The notes below the pieces were generated by a model. The model saw nothing but the letters and a program-made list of their open reading frames with translations. It made no database searches and had not been told where the DNA came from. Shown here piece by piece: positions 43,325 through 51,929 of a DNA stretch of 64,000 bases. Position 1 is the first letter of the stretch; every line of letters starts with the position of its first letter. The DNA is from Candidatus Eiseniibacteriota bacterium (GTDB taxonomy: Bacteria > Eisenbacteria > RBG-16-71-46 > CAIMUX01), in assembly GCA_903844735.1 (NCBI GenBank), contig CAIMUX010000142.1, positions 31,527 through 95,526 of the forward strand. The letters run 5' to 3'. The position numbers and the translations under genes were made by a program.

Positions 43325-43570
43325 CCAAGAATGTGAAAAGCAGTCGTGTTCCCCATCGGGCCGGTTCCGTCCCTGACGAAAGCAGTCGTGCACCCCAGCG
43401 GTCAGCATCCGCCCGAAAGATGTCTATCGGAGGTGCGGACAGGATGCGTACCGACCGTGTGCAGCGTTGCTCCTGCCCCGGTCGCACTCTGTCCGCGGCC
43501 CGGCATGACTGCACCTCGCCCGGACAGACTGCGACCAGACCATGTACACGAGTGACTTTCACATTTTTGG
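43325..43570. mobile_element. 246-bp element with terminal inverted repeats (MITE-like)
   Basis: The ends are inverted copies of each other: CCAAGAATGTGAAAAGCAG, then TCGTGT, on the left, and CCAAAAATGTGAAAGTCAC, then TCGTGT, on the right when reversed. Inside are a direct repeat GAAAGCAGTCGTG (43338 and 43378) and a near-perfect 16-bp inverted pair at 43480-43536. There is no open frame of note and no clear target-site duplication. Small non-coding elements with such ends are moved in trans by a transposase; alternatively it is a structured RNA or regulatory element. It lies between the helicase gene and the remnant of its tail. Confidence 0.55.
43480..43536. repeat. Inverted repeat (hairpin) inside the MITE-like element
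   Basis: GGTCGCACTCTGTCCG at 43480-43495 pairs with CGGACAGACTGCGACC at 43521-43536 with one mismatch around a 25-base loop. It is nested inside the outer inverted ends, so the whole element could fold into a large branched structure in DNA or RNA. Confidence 0.7.
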
Positions 43571-43769
43571 AGCGTGCCGGGGCAGGTACACGAGAAGACC
43601 CGGGTTTCCGTAGCCCGCCCTCACGGCCCGCCCGGCGTCTCCTCACGGGGATGGGAGGCGGCCGAGGGGGAACGCGGCGAGAGGCGGAGTCGCAGGAGCG
43701 TCCGGGGCGTTCGCCCCGCGGCACCTGAGACGTCCAGAGGGGCTTGGGGACGGTAGCCGGGAAGGCCTG

Positions 43770-46700
43770 TCACTCCGATGCCTCCAGGATCTCCTTGGCG
43801 CGAACGCAATAGTGCTCGACCTGGACGATCGGCTTCCAGCCCAGCCGGACCGGGTCCCGGATGGCATGGATCTCCGGCGTCGACCCGCAGTTGTAGACCA
43901 CGTAGAGCCAGTAGTCGGTCTTCATCCGTTGCGCCGTCTTGTACTCATTGGAACTCAAGGCCACTTCGCCCACCTGCGAGCGTCCCTTGACCTCGATGAA
44001 CCGGACTTCGATGAACGTCTCGGGGTCCTCAGGGTGGGGCCGGCGCGATTTGAGGTCGAACCCGCAGTTTTCCGACTCGACGCTCTGCACGACCCAGCCG
44101 CGGGCCTGCTCGTAAGCCGTCACCGCTTGTACGGCGATCGCCTCGATCTCGTCGCTACGGACCATCGGCGCCAGGCCCGGTTCATTGCGGTCGGGGTGGG
44201 GGAGCACCCAGGCACGTCCCAGGTGCCGGATATCCCCGGCGGCGCACTCCCGCTCCATCGAGAGTTCCTGCCGTCGCCGGTCCAGACGCCCATTCAGCTC
44301 GTCCAGCCGGTCGTTGGCGAGTTTCAGGTTGGCCGCCGAGAGGGGCGACTCCTCGCGTTGCTGGATCTCGAACAGTTCCGCGACCTTGAGGCTCGCCCGG
44401 TCAATCAGCGTGGTCAGGCTGAGCTCTAAGTGTCGCTCGATGGTGGCGACCTCCCGGGTCCGTTCCGTGGCGATCTCGCCGAGGAAGCCGTTGAGCGTTC
44501 GTTCGACCAGGATACGCTCGGCGGCTTCGATGTTGGGCAGACCCTCCGGCAGCGGGACCTGCGTCTCGGGCGGCGCCGGTGTCAGATCGAGGAGGATCGT
44601 TGGCTGGCGGACGGTCATGAGGCCTAGGTTGTCGGTCTGGACCGCGAAGATGCGCCGGTGCAGGACGTGGCCCCGCCCGTCGCGGACCGAGGCACTGAAG
44701 AAGTCCAGCAGGTACGGCTCCTTGGCGTGCAGATCGAAGAAGGTCGCACCGCGGGTGCAGTCGTCGCTGCATAGCTCCTGCGCTTCCTCGCGCACAGCCT
44801 CGAAGAGCGGGTGTCCCGGCGTGACCCACTCCAGCGTCGCGTCGTCCTTGAGCTGTTCCTTGTCGAAGGTGACGCGGGCATATTCGTGGCCGAGCTTGCC
44901 GAACCGGGGCTCCAGCCGCTCGCCGCGCGGCCAGAGGCTGCGGGGCACGCGGCCGGCGCGGAAGACGTGGCTTCCGGCACGGGTCTCGCGCACGGTGATC
45001 CCGATGAACGGCGCCGCCTGGAGGAAGAAGTCTTCGATCACCTCCGGAACCAGCCGGCGTTCCTTCGCTTCCTCGCGGCGACCGATGAGCGACGAGAGGT
45101 TGAGCTCCCTCTTGGCCAGCCCCTCCAGCGTGCTCGCGGTGATCCGCCGGAACCGCTCGACGTCGACCTCCTGGATGATCCGTTGCTTGATCGTCTCTTC
45201 GGTTAGGTTGTGGGAGTACATCTCCCGGATCATCCGTTCGAGCTGATTGGCGGGGAAGACGTCGCCCAAGACGTTGAACACCTGCCCGGTCTGTTCCGGA
45301 TCGAGGTCCGCCTCAATCGCCTGGATCCGTTCGAACAGCTTGTCGAGGACGCGGCCTTCTCGCGTGTTCGTGGAGACGAAGTTCAGGATCAGACAGTCGC
45401 GCTCCTGGCCGTAGCGGTGGACCCGTCCCATCCGCTGCTCGAGCCTCACCGGGTTCCACGGGATGTCGTAGTTGATCAAGAACCAGCAGAACTGGAGGTT
45501 GATTCCTTCGCCGGCGGCTTCGGTCGCCACCAGAACCTGCGCGCGCTCGCGGAAGTCCCGTTCGGCGTAGATGCGTGTCCCGGGTGTGTCCCGGTCGCCG
45601 ACGTTCATGCCACCGTGGATCTGCGTGGTGGTAAGACCCCAGGCCGTGAGCTTCTCGACAAGATAGTCGAGGGTGTCTTTGTGTTCGGTGAAGAGGAGGA
45701 GCTTCATCTTCGGGTCGTCGAAGACTTTTCGTTGGGTCAGGACCTCCTTGAGTTTCACGAGCTTGGTCTCGATCTCGTGCTTCTCCAGCTCCAGCGCCCG
45801 GTGGATCAAGAGCTCAAGCTGGAGGATCTCCTCCCGCAGCGCGGCCGGGTCGAGCGAGACGACCACCGACTCTAAGTCCTGCGTGATCTGATCCTGCTCT
45901 GCCTCGGTCAGCTCGTCGAAATCGTCGGGGAGCCGCTTTTCGATCTGGGCGCGGCGGTAGGCTTCGGGATCGTCGAGGATCGCCTGCCGCTTGTCGCGCA
46001 TTCGCTCGAGGCTGCGATGGACCGCGTGGAGACTCGAGGCGAACCGCCGCTGCAGCATCGCCATCGTGAACGAGAGCGCCCGGCCTCGGGCGGAGTTGTC
46101 TCCGTGCGCCTTGATCGACTGGTCTTCGACGAAGCGGGTGAGGGCGTCGTAGAACTCCGCCTCGTCTTCGTTGATCTGGAACGGGACGGTCCGCACGTTG
46201 CGCTTGGTAAAGAGCTTCTTCACGACCCCGGTCTGCGGGTCGGGGAAGGTGACCAGCGCTTCCTTGGTCCGCCGGAGGTAAAACGGCGCCCGGCTCCGCT
46301 TGATCGCCGAATCGAGGCTGGACACGTCGCCGTAGACGTCCTTGTCCAGCAGCGACAAGAACATGCAGAAATTGACCGGATCTCCCTTGTGCGGCGTGGC
46401 GGTCATCAGAAGGTAGTGGTCGGTCCGCTCGGAGAGGATCTCGCCGAGCTGGTAGGCGAGCGTCTTCTTGTCCCAACTGTAGGCGCTCATCTTGTGCGCC
46501 TCGTCCACGATGATCAGGTCCCAGGTGCTGCGCAGCAGGCTCTCCTTCGCGTCTTCGATCCGCGACACCCAGGAGATCGAGGTGATGAGCTGGTTCCTTT
46601 CCTGCCACGGGTTCTGGCCGTAGTTGGCCCGCAGGACGTCCCCGCGGATGATCTCGAACCCCTCGTGGAACTTGTCCTGCATCTCCCGCTGCCACTGGAA

Positions 46701-47180
46701 GGTGAGGTTGGCCGGGGTCACGATGAGCGTCCGCTGGACCAGACCCCGGACCTTCAGTTCCTTCAGCAACAGCCCCGCCATGATCGTCTTGCCGGCGCCC
46801 GGATCGTCGGCCAGGAGGAAGCGGATCCGTGGGAGGGTCAGGAAGTTGTCGTAGACCGCCTCGAGCTGGTGGGGGAGCGGGTCAACCCGGGCGATCGAGA
46901 GCGCGAAGTACGGGTCGTACTCGTAGGCCAGACCCAGACGCTGCGCCTCGATGGCGAGGCGGAAGCGTGTGGCGTCCCCGTCGAAGGTCTGGGTGGCCAC
47001 GACCTGGATCGCCTCGAGCTGGGCGGGGCTCAGCACCGGCTCATGGACTAAGCCGGTATTCAGGCCCTTGGCGACGATCTTGAGGGACTCCCCGACCGGG
47101 ACGACGACAATGACCTGGACCGGTTCGGGGAAGATGGCTCCCTTGAGGATCACGTTGGGCGCGAGTTGGTCTAGGCGCAT
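43770..47180 (-). CDS. SNF2-family helicase with C-terminal DUF3883 domain
   Basis: A 1136-residue superfamily 2 helicase. Motifs in order: DPLPHQLEAVYDNFL (Q-like), FLLADDPGAGKTIMAGLLLK (I), TLIVTPANLTFQWQREM (Ia), LIIVDEAHKMSAY (II, DEAH), LLMTATPHKGDP (III), then a helicase C domain with LLFTEHKDTLDYLVEKL, VLVATEAAGEGINLQF and RLEQRMGRVHRYGQ (VI). DUF3883 follows near the end (GWVVQSVESENCGFDLKSRR, FIEVKGRS, ALSSNEYKTAQRM), often a nuclease-like or sensor domain. Together with the DUF499 ATPase and the DUF1156 methyltransferase it would form a helicase-methylase-ATPase defence system. ATG 47180 starts at the family's natural N-terminus; the frame is open to 47474. Confidence 0.92.
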   Translation of the reverse strand: MRLDQLAPNVILKGAIFPEPVQVIVVVPVGESLKIVAKGLNTGLVHEPVLSPAQLEAIQVVATQTFDGDATRFRLAIEAQRLGLAYEYDPYFALSIARVDPLPHQLEAVYDNFLTLPRIRFLLADDPGAGKTIMAGLLLKELKVRGLVQRTLIVTPANLTFQWQREMQDKFHEGFEIIRGDVLRANYGQNPWQERNQLITSISWVSRIEDAKESLLRSTWDLIIVDEAHKMSAYSWDKKTLAYQLGEILSERTDHYLLMTATPHKGDPVNFCMFLSLLDKDVYGDVSSLDSAIKRSRAPFYLRRTKEALVTFPDPQTGVVKKLFTKRNVRTVPFQINEDEAEFYDALTRFVEDQSIKAHGDNSARGRALSFTMAMLQRRFASSLHAVHRSLERMRDKRQAILDDPEAYRRAQIEKRLPDDFDELTEAEQDQITQDLESVVVSLDPAALREEILQLELLIHRALELEKHEIETKLVKLKEVLTQRKVFDDPKMKLLLFTEHKDTLDYLVEKLTAWGLTTTQIHGGMNVGDRDTPGTRIYAERDFRERAQVLVATEAAGEGINLQFCWFLINYDIPWNPVRLEQRMGRVHRYGQERDCLILNFVSTNTREGRVLDKLFERIQAIEADLDPEQTGQVFNVLGDVFPANQLERMIREMYSHNLTEETIKQRIIQEVDVERFRRITASTLEGLAKRELNLSSLIGRREEAKERRLVPEVIEDFFLQAAPFIGITVRETRAGSHVFRAGRVPRSLWPRGERLEPRFGKLGHEYARVTFDKEQLKDDATLEWVTPGHPLFEAVREEAQELCSDDCTRGATFFDLHAKEPYLLDFFSASVRDGRGHVLHRRIFAVQTDNLGLMTVRQPTILLDLTPAPPETQVPLPEGLPNIEAAERILVERTLNGFLGEIATERTREVATIERHLELSLTTLIDRASLKVAELFEIQQREESPLSAANLKLANDRLDELNGRLDRRRQELSMERECAAGDIRHLGRAWVLPHPDRNEPGLAPMVRSDEIEAIAVQAVTAYEQARGWVVQSVESENCGFDLKSRRPHPEDPETFIEVRFIEVKGRSQVGEVALSSNEYKTAQRMKTDYWLYVVYNCGSTPEIHAIRDPVRLGWKPIVQVEHYCVRAKEILEASE

Positions 47181-47464
47181 GCTTGGGTCCAATCTCGGGT
47201 GATGGGAAACGGTCTGCCGTGATGCCGCATCCGCGTGGCAGTGGGGAGGAGTGCTCCTCGTCCATTGGGCGTGTCCACGCGGGCTCGCATTTTGATGCGG
47301 CTCAGGGCGTTGGGCAAGGGGAAGTTGGCGGGTCGATGCGGGAGGACGCCCACCGCAAGGGGGCACGTCCCCCCCAGGGGGGGGGACGCCAGGCAGCGCC
47401 GCCGGCCGCGGCACCAGGGGTCCGTCGCGGAGTGTGCTAGACTCGGTGCATGATGGGGGGAACC

Positions 47465-48067
47465 GTGAGATCACTCGAAGAGGAAGCCGTCGTTCTGGCG
47501 AGGGCGCAGCAGGGAGACCGGGAAGCGTTCTGGGAGCTGGCGGCGCCCAGTGTGGACGCCATCTATCGGCTCGCCCACCGGCTTGTGCGCAGCGACGAAG
47601 ATGCCGAGGACGTCGTCCAGGAGGCTTATCTCCAAGCCCTGAAGGCGATCGGGGAGTTCCGCGGCCACAGCCGTTTCACGACCTGGATTCACCGGATTGC
47701 GGTAAACCAGGCTCTGATGAAGCTACGGAAGCGGAGAAAGGATGTGTTTCCCCTCGACGCGGTGGACAGCGGGGAGATCGGATATCCCCTGAGCCTGATG
47801 GACTGGTCCGAGTCGGCCCTGGACGAGGTGGTGCGGCAAGAGGTGGTCGGGACGCTGGAATCTGCAATCGAGGAGCTTCCCATCGACCTCAAAACAGTGG
47901 TGGTATTGCGGGACGTCAACGGGCTCTCCAACGAGGAGGCGGCGCAGGCGCTCGATCTACCCATCGGGGCGGTCAAGTGGCGGCTTCACCGGGCGCGGAG
48001 CTTGCTCCGGGACCGGCTGACGGGCTATTTCCGGGAACGACAGGGTGCAAAGAGGGTCGGTCGATGA
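47465..48067 (+). CDS. ECF-type RNA polymerase sigma factor
   Basis: A 200-residue sigma-70 family factor. Region 2 (about 5-80) carries FWELAAPSVDAIYRLAHRLV, DEDAEDVVQEAYLQALKAI and FTTWIHRIAVNQALMKLRKR. Region 4 (about 130-185) has AIEELPIDLKTVVVLRDVNG, SNEEAAQALDLPIGAVKWRL and HRARSLLRDRL. This is the RpoE-like group that works with a zinc-finger anti-sigma, here the next gene. GTG 47465 has GGGGGG 4 bases before it; ATG 47450 is the in-frame alternative. The 270-bp gap before it, after the divergent helicase gene, shows no other gene. Confidence 0.92.
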   Translation: MRSLEEEAVVLARAQQGDREAFWELAAPSVDAIYRLAHRLVRSDEDAEDVVQEAYLQALKAIGEFRGHSRFTTWIHRIAVNQALMKLRKRRKDVFPLDAVDSGEIGYPLSLMDWSESALDEVVRQEVVGTLESAIEELPIDLKTVVVLRDVNGLSNEEAAQALDLPIGAVKWRLHRARSLLRDRLTGYFRERQGAKRVGR

Positions 48068-48321
48068 GCATGAGCAACGAGGACATTTGCGAAGAGCTGT
48101 ACCGCCATCTCTCCGAGTTCTTAGACCGCGAGATGACCGATGATCTGCAAGCAAAGTTCGATGCCCACCTGGTGGCGTGCGTCTCGTGTCGGAGCCTCTG
48201 CCGCACCATGAAGGGTACTGTGGACATGGTGCACGATTTGGGGGGCACCGCGGTTCCTTGTGATTGTCTCGCCCGGTTGCGCAGCCGGGTGCTCCGCGGG
48301 GCCGGTCCTTCCGGGAGCTAA
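48064..48321 (+). CDS. Zinc-finger anti-sigma factor (zf-HC2)
   Basis: An 85-residue soluble anti-sigma factor. HLVACVSCRSLC gives the H-X3-C-X2-C zinc site of the ZAS fold, with CEELYRHLSEFLDREM before it. ATG 48064 overlaps the stop of the sigma gene, so the two are coupled. It has no membrane segment, so the signal is probably cytoplasmic, as in redox-responsive ZAS proteins. Confidence 0.85.
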   Translation: MSMSNEDICEELYRHLSEFLDREMTDDLQAKFDAHLVACVSCRSLCRTMKGTVDMVHDLGGTAVPCDCLARLRSRVLRGAGPSGS

Positions 48322-48325
48322 AACC

Positions 48326-49660
48326 TTGACCGAGGCCGGCCCCGATCGCGAGTCCGACGCGGGAGACGAGGCCCACCTGACCAGCGAGTCCGACCCGCGC
48401 CGCGAGTCTGACCTGGGCGGTGAAGTCGATTCGGGAGGCGCTGCCACCGTGGGACCCGAGATCCGTGTCCTGTTTGTCGGCACCACCTTCGCTCTCGGCG
48501 GCGCCGAGCGGGTCTTCTCCCACCTCGTCCGTGGCCTGTCGCGCCCGCCGTTTCGCGTCGAGGTTCTGGCGTTGCGGGAGCCGGGTCCTTTGGGAGAGGA
48601 GTTGCGCGCCGCCGGTATCCCGGTTCACGCCGGCCTTACCGGTGCTGCCCGGCTCGATCCGTTTCTCATCCCGCGACTCCACAGCTTCCTTCGCCGCGGT
48701 GGCTACCACGCGATCTACTTCCTCGATCACGCCCATGCCGTCTTCCACGGCGTTCTTGCCTCACGCGGGACCGGAATCCGGGTCCGCGTCATGCCGGTGC
48801 ACACCACCGGGCAGTGGGGAGGGCAGCCGAGCTTGAAGCGGCCGATCCGGCTCGTGCGCGCCGGTCTCGACCGGATCATCGCCATCGCCGAGGCCCAGCG
48901 TGACTACCTGGTGGCCGAAGAGGGTGTTCCGGCGTCGCAGGTGACGGTGATCCCCAACGGCGTGCCGCTGGAACAGCCCGACGGAAAGGCGAGGCAGGCA
49001 CGGCGCGCGGAGACACGGGGGCTCATGGGATGCCCGTGGGCCGCTCCGGTCATCGGCATCACCGCTGTCTTACGGCCGGAGAAAAACCACGAGCTGCTGC
49101 TGCGGGCTTTCGCCGGCGTGCGGGAGAATCTGCCCATGGCTGAGCTGTGGATCGTGGGCGACGGTCCGCGATGGGAGTTTCTTGAAGCGGAGTGCGTGCG
49201 CGTGGGGCTCTCTTTCGCACGCGAGCCGGGGGATGGCAAGACGCGGCCCGCGGTCCGTTTCTTGGGTCGTCGTGCAGACGCCCGGGCGCTCATGGCCGGC
49301 TTCGACCTGGCGGTTCTTTCCAGTCACCCGCGGGTGGAGACCCTGCCGCTTGCGCTCATCGAGGCGATGGACGCGGGAGTCCCGGTCGTGTCCACGCGCG
49401 TCGGCGCGTTGGCCGAACTGGTGGAGGACGGAGTCTCCGGCCTCCTGGTGCCGCCCGGCGACGAGGCGGCGCTGGCCGGGGCGCTTCTCGACCTCCTGCG
49501 CGATCCAAAGCGTCGCGCCGCGATGGGCCGCCGTGGGCAGGAGATCGTGGCCGCGCGTTATTCGGTGGAGCGGATGGTGGAGGCTACCGAGCGTTTGTTG
49601 TTGGGGCTGCTGGATGCGGGAAATCTTCACGCCCGAGTCTTTTGGGGGAGTCGGGGGTAA
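48326..49660 (+). CDS. GT4-family glycosyltransferase
   Basis: A 444-residue retaining glycosyltransferase with GT-B fold. The N-terminal domain begins at VLFVGTTFALGGAERVFSHL; the C-terminal domain has ITAVLRPEKNHELLLRAFAG, LWIVGDGPRWEFLE, FLGRRADARALMAGFDLAVL and the E-X7-E region SHPRVETLPLALIEAMDAGV, then PVVSTRVGALAELVEDG. The first 45 residues are acidic and repetitive (DRESDAGDEAHLTSESDPRR), encoded by imperfect 18-bp units. TTG 48326 is chosen with GGGAG 8 bases upstream, 4 bases after the anti-sigma stop. Sugar and acceptor are unknown. Confidence 0.85.
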   Translation: MTEAGPDRESDAGDEAHLTSESDPRRESDLGGEVDSGGAATVGPEIRVLFVGTTFALGGAERVFSHLVRGLSRPPFRVEVLALREPGPLGEELRAAGIPVHAGLTGAARLDPFLIPRLHSFLRRGGYHAIYFLDHAHAVFHGVLASRGTGIRVRVMPVHTTGQWGGQPSLKRPIRLVRAGLDRIIAIAEAQRDYLVAEEGVPASQVTVIPNGVPLEQPDGKARQARRAETRGLMGCPWAAPVIGITAVLRPEKNHELLLRAFAGVRENLPMAELWIVGDGPRWEFLEAECVRVGLSFAREPGDGKTRPAVRFLGRRADARALMAGFDLAVLSSHPRVETLPLALIEAMDAGVPVVSTRVGALAELVEDGVSGLLVPPGDEAALAGALLDLLRDPKRRAAMGRRGQEIVAARYSVERMVEATERLLLGLLDAGNLHARVFWGSRG

Positions 49661-49738
49661 CTTCGGCTCGTACCCGGAACCGGTTCGCCGCTTCGCTCCC
49701 ACTGGCCAGCACCGACGTCATGCCCATGAATCAGGCAG

Positions 49739-49773
49739 TTGACAGTCCCTCGGGTATGACGTATCGTCATACC
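49739..49773 (+). promoter_or_regulatory. Promoter and palindromic operator of the CopG-MazF pair
   Basis: TTGACA at 49739-49744 is followed 17 bp later by TATCGT at 49762-49767. A perfect palindrome, GGTATGACG-TAT-CGTCATACC (49753-49773), covers the -10 region, so binding there would block RNA polymerase. Ribbon-helix-helix antitoxins typically bind such sites to repress their own operon. AGGAGGT follows at 49774 as the ribosome site. Confidence 0.8.
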
Positions 49774-49785
49774 AGGAGGTGACGT

Positions 49786-50028
49786 ATGGCCCGATCGAAA
49801 GTGGCTGTCTCCCTTGAGGGGACCACGCTCGACCGTCTGGATCAGTTGGTTCGAAATGCGGTGTTTCCTAACCGAAGCCAGGCGATCCAGATCGCAGTCG
49901 ACGAGAAACTGGAAAGAATCGAGCGAAGTCGGTTGGCCCGTGAGTGCGCCAAGCTCAACCCCGCGTATGAGAGGGCTCTGGCTGAAGAGGGCCTGTCGGA
50001 GGATACATCCGAATGGCCAGAATACTGA
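49786..50028 (+). CDS. Ribbon-helix-helix antitoxin (MazE/CopG-like)
   Basis: An 80-residue protein whose N-terminus fits the ribbon-helix-helix fold: strand [20 protein letters not shown], turn, then [20 protein letters not shown]. The rest ([20 protein letters not shown]) would wrap the toxin. AGGAGGT lies 5 bases before the ATG and the palindromic operator lies just upstream. It overlaps the start of the MazF gene by 16 bp. Confidence 0.85.
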   Translation: MARSKVAVSLEGTTLDRLDQLVRNAVFPNRSQAIQIAVDEKLERIERSRLARECAKLNPAYERALAEEGLSEDTSEWPEY

Positions 50029-50351
50029 GAGGAGAGGTCCGGTGGTCGGACCTTAATCCCGTGCGAGGTCACGAGCAGGCCGGGTTACGTCCCATTCTTA
50101 TTCTCAGTCAGGACGTTTTCAACGAACGGTCAGGCACCGTCATCGCCGTGGCCCTGACCAGCCGGCCCCAGGATGCCGGTTTTCCGCTGACCTTGGAGTT
50201 CAAGACCAAGCAACTTCCGAAACGATCGTGGGTGAAGATCAGTCAGATTCGAACCTTGGCGGTGGAACGCGTGGGCAAGCGCCTCGGTAGGGCAACGCCT
50301 GAGGAGCTCGCTCAGGTGATCGAGGGCTTGAACGAGATCATCGGGGCATAA
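50013..50351 (+). CDS. MazF-family mRNA interferase toxin
   Basis: A 112-residue toxin of the PemK/MazF fold. [20 protein letters not shown] and [20 protein letters not shown] are the family's start, with the catalytic Arg and the later Thr in ALTSRPQD; the C-terminal part has [20 protein letters not shown]. It cleaves mRNA at short sites and is neutralised by the preceding antitoxin. Confidence 0.88.
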   Translation: MARILRGEVRWSDLNPVRGHEQAGLRPILILSQDVFNERSGTVIAVALTSRPQDAGFPLTLEFKTKQLPKRSWVKISQIRTLAVERVGKRLGRATPEELAQVIEGLNEIIGA

Positions 50352-50448
50352 CACGGCCGAAGCTGCCGGCGCGTAGGGCTGTGTACCCTGCGGCGGGACT
50401 GACATGGAAAGCAATCATTCGTGAGGGCGGCCTTGGAGTAGAGGAGAA

Positions 50449-50468
50449 GGGTGCGCCATGTTGCACCC
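50449..50468. terminator. Small hairpin between convergent genes
   Basis: GGGTGC and GCACCC pair across an 8-base loop in the gap between the mazF stop and the end of the DUF4412 gene. There is no T-run on either side, so a terminator role is only suggested by position. Confidence 0.25.
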
Positions 50469-50514
50469 GCCCCGAACTCACTCCATTTTCAATCTGACGT
50501 CCACTGCGCTCGAT

Positions 50515-51300
50515 CTACTTCCCCCCGGGCATTGCCGTCTTCGTGAACCCCGCCGGCAGCTCGAAGACCGACGCTTCCACCGATCCATTGGTCAGCTTGA
50601 TCAGCTCCGAGCGAAAGTCCTCTTTGCCTGACTTGTCTTTGTGGATGCTTAAGACCGGGAAGCCGGGCACCTGGTCCTCCCGCGGATGATCGAAGTCCTG
50701 CGCCAGGTCCGCGACTCTCTCCATGCCCGGGATGCTGCTCTTCATGAACTCGGCGAATTCCTTGAAGGCAGCCATGGCCGCCGCGTCCAGCTTGAGCACC
50801 TTCGGATCGGCGGCCCAGACCTCCGTCTCTCCGGTGCTGCCGGAGACCGTGTAGCCTGCGCACGCGAATCCGTTGATGGTCTTCTTCTGGCCCATCGGCT
50901 TGACGGTCTGCTTGGAGGGAGCCATGCCCTTCATCTTGCCGGCCATCATCTTTTCCATCTTGGCCCGCTGTTCCGCCGGCATGCCCTTCAGCGCTTCCTG
51001 CATCTGGGTCATGGCGCCGTTCATCTGCTCACCCATCGCCTTGCAGGCGGCCTCATCCATTTCTGTGTAGGTCTTCTTCTCGGTGTCGATGATCCAGAGC
51101 ACCTTCTTGTCGCCCCGGAAGACCATGTTCTGGCCGCCCGCGCCCATCCCGATCTTGTGCTCGGCAACCCGGATGGTCTCCACGGCTTCCTTCTCCTTGG
51201 CCATGGTCTGCTTCATCTCCATGGTCAGGTCAGCCTTGGCCGGCGGGGTCAGGGACGCCAGGCCGAGGGCGAGGATCGGAATCAGCGAACGCTTCTTCAT
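50515..51300 (-). CDS. DUF4412-like exported protein, methionine-rich
   Basis: A 261-residue secreted protein with a signal peptide (LIPILALGLASLTPPAKA). It begins with DLTMEMKQTMAKEKEAVETI and carries DKKVLWIIDTEKKTYTEMDE and CAGYTVSGSTGETEVWAADP, an arrangement of beta strands as in DUF4412 and LolA-like proteins. A central stretch is rich in Met, Lys and Ala (AEQRAKMEKMMAGKMKGMAP), probably helical. Function unknown; related folds bind lipids or lipoproteins in the periplasm. It is transcribed alone. Confidence 0.72.
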   Translation of the reverse strand: MKKRSLIPILALGLASLTPPAKADLTMEMKQTMAKEKEAVETIRVAEHKIGMGAGGQNMVFRGDKKVLWIIDTEKKTYTEMDEAACKAMGEQMNGAMTQMQEALKGMPAEQRAKMEKMMAGKMKGMAPSKQTVKPMGQKKTINGFACAGYTVSGSTGETEVWAADPKVLKLDAAAMAAFKEFAEFMKSSIPGMERVADLAQDFDHPREDQVPGFPVLSIHKDKSGKEDFRSELIKLTNGSVEASVFELPAGFTKTAMPGGK

Positions 51301-51929
51301 GGTAGTTCCCCTTCTTTCTCCGACGTTTCAGATCCGACCGCGGCGGGCGCGCATCTCATGTGCCTCCCTCCATCGTGACCGCCGCCCAAAACTATCACCA
51401 AATCGGGAAAATGTCAGTTTGGTGATGCATCGTGCGTGAGGGTGGGGCATCACCAAATGGGCATTGAGGTGGGTCATGACCGTGAGAAACTACCCCTCAC
51501 ACCTTCCCAGCCGCCCCGGCCCGGCTCCCGCGTCTGCAGCCGACCGAAATGGTCACTCCGGGAACCGTTCGCTCGCTGTCAAGTGCGCCGTTCGCCTCGT
51601 CGCTCTGCCGACCCTCGGTGGAGTTCAGCACGACTATCGTCTCGCGGCATAGACATCGGATTGTCATCATGCTCGCGGATTTCACCACCGGGACGACTAT
51701 GTCCCCCTCGTGGCCCGACGCCGAATAGCACCGCCGAATCGATCCCCACAAGAGGAATCATCCGGTCCAACGCCTTCGGGGCACCGCAATTCTCGCTATG
51801 GATGGGTGAAAATCGACAGCCGTCGAGTATTCGCGGAGCGCGGTGCATGACCGACGGGCCCGCCCCCCGTCTTTGACTCTTCTCCCGTCCTGGTGTAGAA
51901 CCGGGCTGACTGCGGAGGGGAGGTGCCCG
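51301..51929. other. Gap of about 630 bp with a repeated motif but no gene
   Basis: The gap separates the divergent DUF4412 and lipoprotein genes. Apart from the CATCACCAAA repeats at 51392-51460 I see no coding frame with a credible start. The GC-rich open frames here have poor codon patterns and no family likeness. Confidence 0.5.
51392..51460. promoter_or_regulatory. Three alternating copies of CATCACCAAA upstream of the DUF4412 gene
   Basis: TATCACCAAAT at 51393, TTTGGTGATGCAT at 51418 (reversed) and GCATCACCAAATGG at 51447 share one 10-base word in alternating orientation, about 25-30 bp apart. The first two form an inverted pair, CACCAAA and TTTGGTG. They lie about 90-160 bp before the DUF4412 start, suggesting an operator for an unknown regulator. 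Confidence 0.45.

Noticed and set aside
43325..43570. Retron or riboswitch
   Set aside because: No reverse transcriptase gene is nearby and the element does not lie in a leader of a gene on the expected strand; the inverted ends fit a mobile element better.
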